The notes under the pieces: generated by a model
Told to the model about the DNA's origin: nothing
What the model saw: only the letters and a program-made list of their open reading frames with translations
The model's database searches: none
Position numbers and translations under genes: made by a program
In this document: positions 39,669 through 40,160 of the stretch, piece after piece
Position numbering within the stretch: the first letter of the stretch is position 1
How the letters are laid out: each line of letters opens with the position of its first letter
From: a bacterium
GTDB taxonomy: Bacteria; UBA9089; CG2-30-40-21; SBAY01
Direction of reading: 5' to 3'
Assembly (NCBI GenBank): GCA_040757115.1
Contig: JBFLYA010000007.1
Span: 1 to 40,160 of the forward strand
DNA length: 40,160 nucleotides

Positions 39669-39930
39669 CTTTATTACCTCCTTCTTTGCTTTCTGTATAA
39701 CAGCCTTTCACGAAATTCATAACTCCTTGATTAACAAGAAGTTACAAATACGCTTTTTTCTTATTGCCCTCCTACTATATAACTCCTTGATTTCAAAAGA
39801 GTTGCAAATGTCAATTTCTTGCTTTTTCTTGATTTTCACCCTTTTTAAATAGGGGTGGAGGGCAATTTTACTTTTTCCCCTCTACCCAGAGGGAGGCTAG
39901 ACTTACCCCGGGGTTCCAGGCAATTCCCCC
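39669..39930. repeat. Direct and GC-rich repeats before the DUF559 fragment
   Basis: AACTCCTTGATT occurs at 39721 and again at 39781, exactly 60 bp apart, with similar following sequence (AAGAAGTTACAAATACG and AAGAGTTGCAAATGTC). No gene is seen. Confidence 0.5.
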
Positions 39931-40160
39931 TTAATAAAGGGGGTTAGGGGGTTGTGATTGTTCAATCCATCCTTCAATTGCCCTTAAAACATTGTCTATA
40001 TCTTTCTTTACATCACTATCATTGAATCTTATGAGAGTTAAACCCATAGACTTTAATTTCCATCCCCCTTAATAAAGGGGGCATAGGGGGTTGTTTCTTT
40101 CCATATCGTACTCAAATCTACTCTCGTTGTGGGTTTCTCCATCAATTTCAATTATCAGTT
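39931..40160 (-). pseudogene. DUF559 endonuclease-like fragment interrupted by a hairpin repeat
   Basis: Reading leftwards from the window end, the frame gives LIIEIDGETHNESRFEYDME RNNP, stops at TAA (40071-40069), then GGWKLKSMGLTLIRFNDSDV and KDIDNVLRAIEGWIEQSQ. The family (Vsr-like PD-(D/E)XK) normally reads EIDG..H...YD..R...L...G...IRF without a break. The extra piece, about 30 bp at 40063-40094, is a GC palindrome with CCCCCTTAATAAAGGGGG. It preserves the frame but introduces the stop. A near-identical palindrome at 39926-39952 supplies the final stop. The 5' part lies beyond the window. Confidence 0.75.

Overview
The window is AT-rich chromosomal DNA from a bacterium with a Gram-negative type envelope. 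It has an LPS-export ATPase (LptB) beside an LptA/OstA-like periplasmic protein, an outer-membrane barrel candidate, L28 and a tRNA-Arg. Housekeeping genes are separated by long intergenic stretches packed with terminal-inverted-repeat elements, palindromes and simple repeats. That layout, together with the domain-rich signalling genes, suggests an uncultured candidate-phylum lineage. No marker here fixes the phylum, so this is inference.

Layout. 1-4.2 kb: lptB and an lptA-like gene (minus), a VanZ-like gene, a secreted barrel protein, rpmB. 4.5-14 kb: a type III-A-like CRISPR locus running cas6, a broken MNT nucleotidyltransferase, a relic of the Cas10 HD domain, cas10, csm2, csm3, csm4, a coiled-coil PD-(D/E)XK protein, a CARF plus TIR-like effector, and a tiny array split by a REP-type transposase. 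No csm5, cas1 or cas2 is present. 14-20.7 kb: class II aldolase, a nonsense-mutated GxxExxY gene, a YfhO-like membrane protein, a FapA/DUF342 protein, tRNA-Arg(CCT), a DEDDy exonuclease. 21.4-34.8 kb: a signalling and motility region with a fumarase-beta/histidine kinase/receiver fusion, stand-alone receivers, a receiver-PP2C phosphatase, a GAF kinase, a degenerate PilB-like ATPase, PilT, a receiver-GGDEF-RsbW-like protein, a STAS protein and a GAF-HD-GYP protein. 34.8-40.2 kb: an AmrS-like radical SAM protein, a methyltransferase, a DUF3108 protein, a phosphoesterase, a four-helix-bundle gene between CRISPR-repeat relics, a MntA/HepT-like pair with a broken toxin gene, and a DUF559 fragment broken by a hairpin repeat.

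How the genes fit together. The CRISPR locus looks like a signalling-centred type III system. Cas10 keeps the GGDD cyclase motif but has lost its HD nuclease, and the last gene has a CARF-like sensor and a TIR-like output. A PD-(D/E)XK protein occupies the position where csm5 would be expected. In the signalling region, a PP2C phosphatase, an RsbW-like ATPase domain and a STAS protein have the parts of a partner-switching circuit. It lies beside type IV pilus ATPases and cyclic-di-GMP-type domains, so it may tune surface behaviour. The fumarase-beta domain on a kinase suggests sensing of a C4-dicarboxylate.

The intergenic DNA has its own history. I see a MITE-like family with TATAGCA..TTATTA ends, a family with GTAACCGTTCAG ends (one copy holds the GxxExxY gene, another holds a nested MITE), GGGGTCAGACC palindromes, and CRISPR-repeat relics 25 kb from the cas genes. 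Three genes have a good sigma-70 promoter ending only 8-10 bases before the start codon, which suggests leaderless mRNAs.
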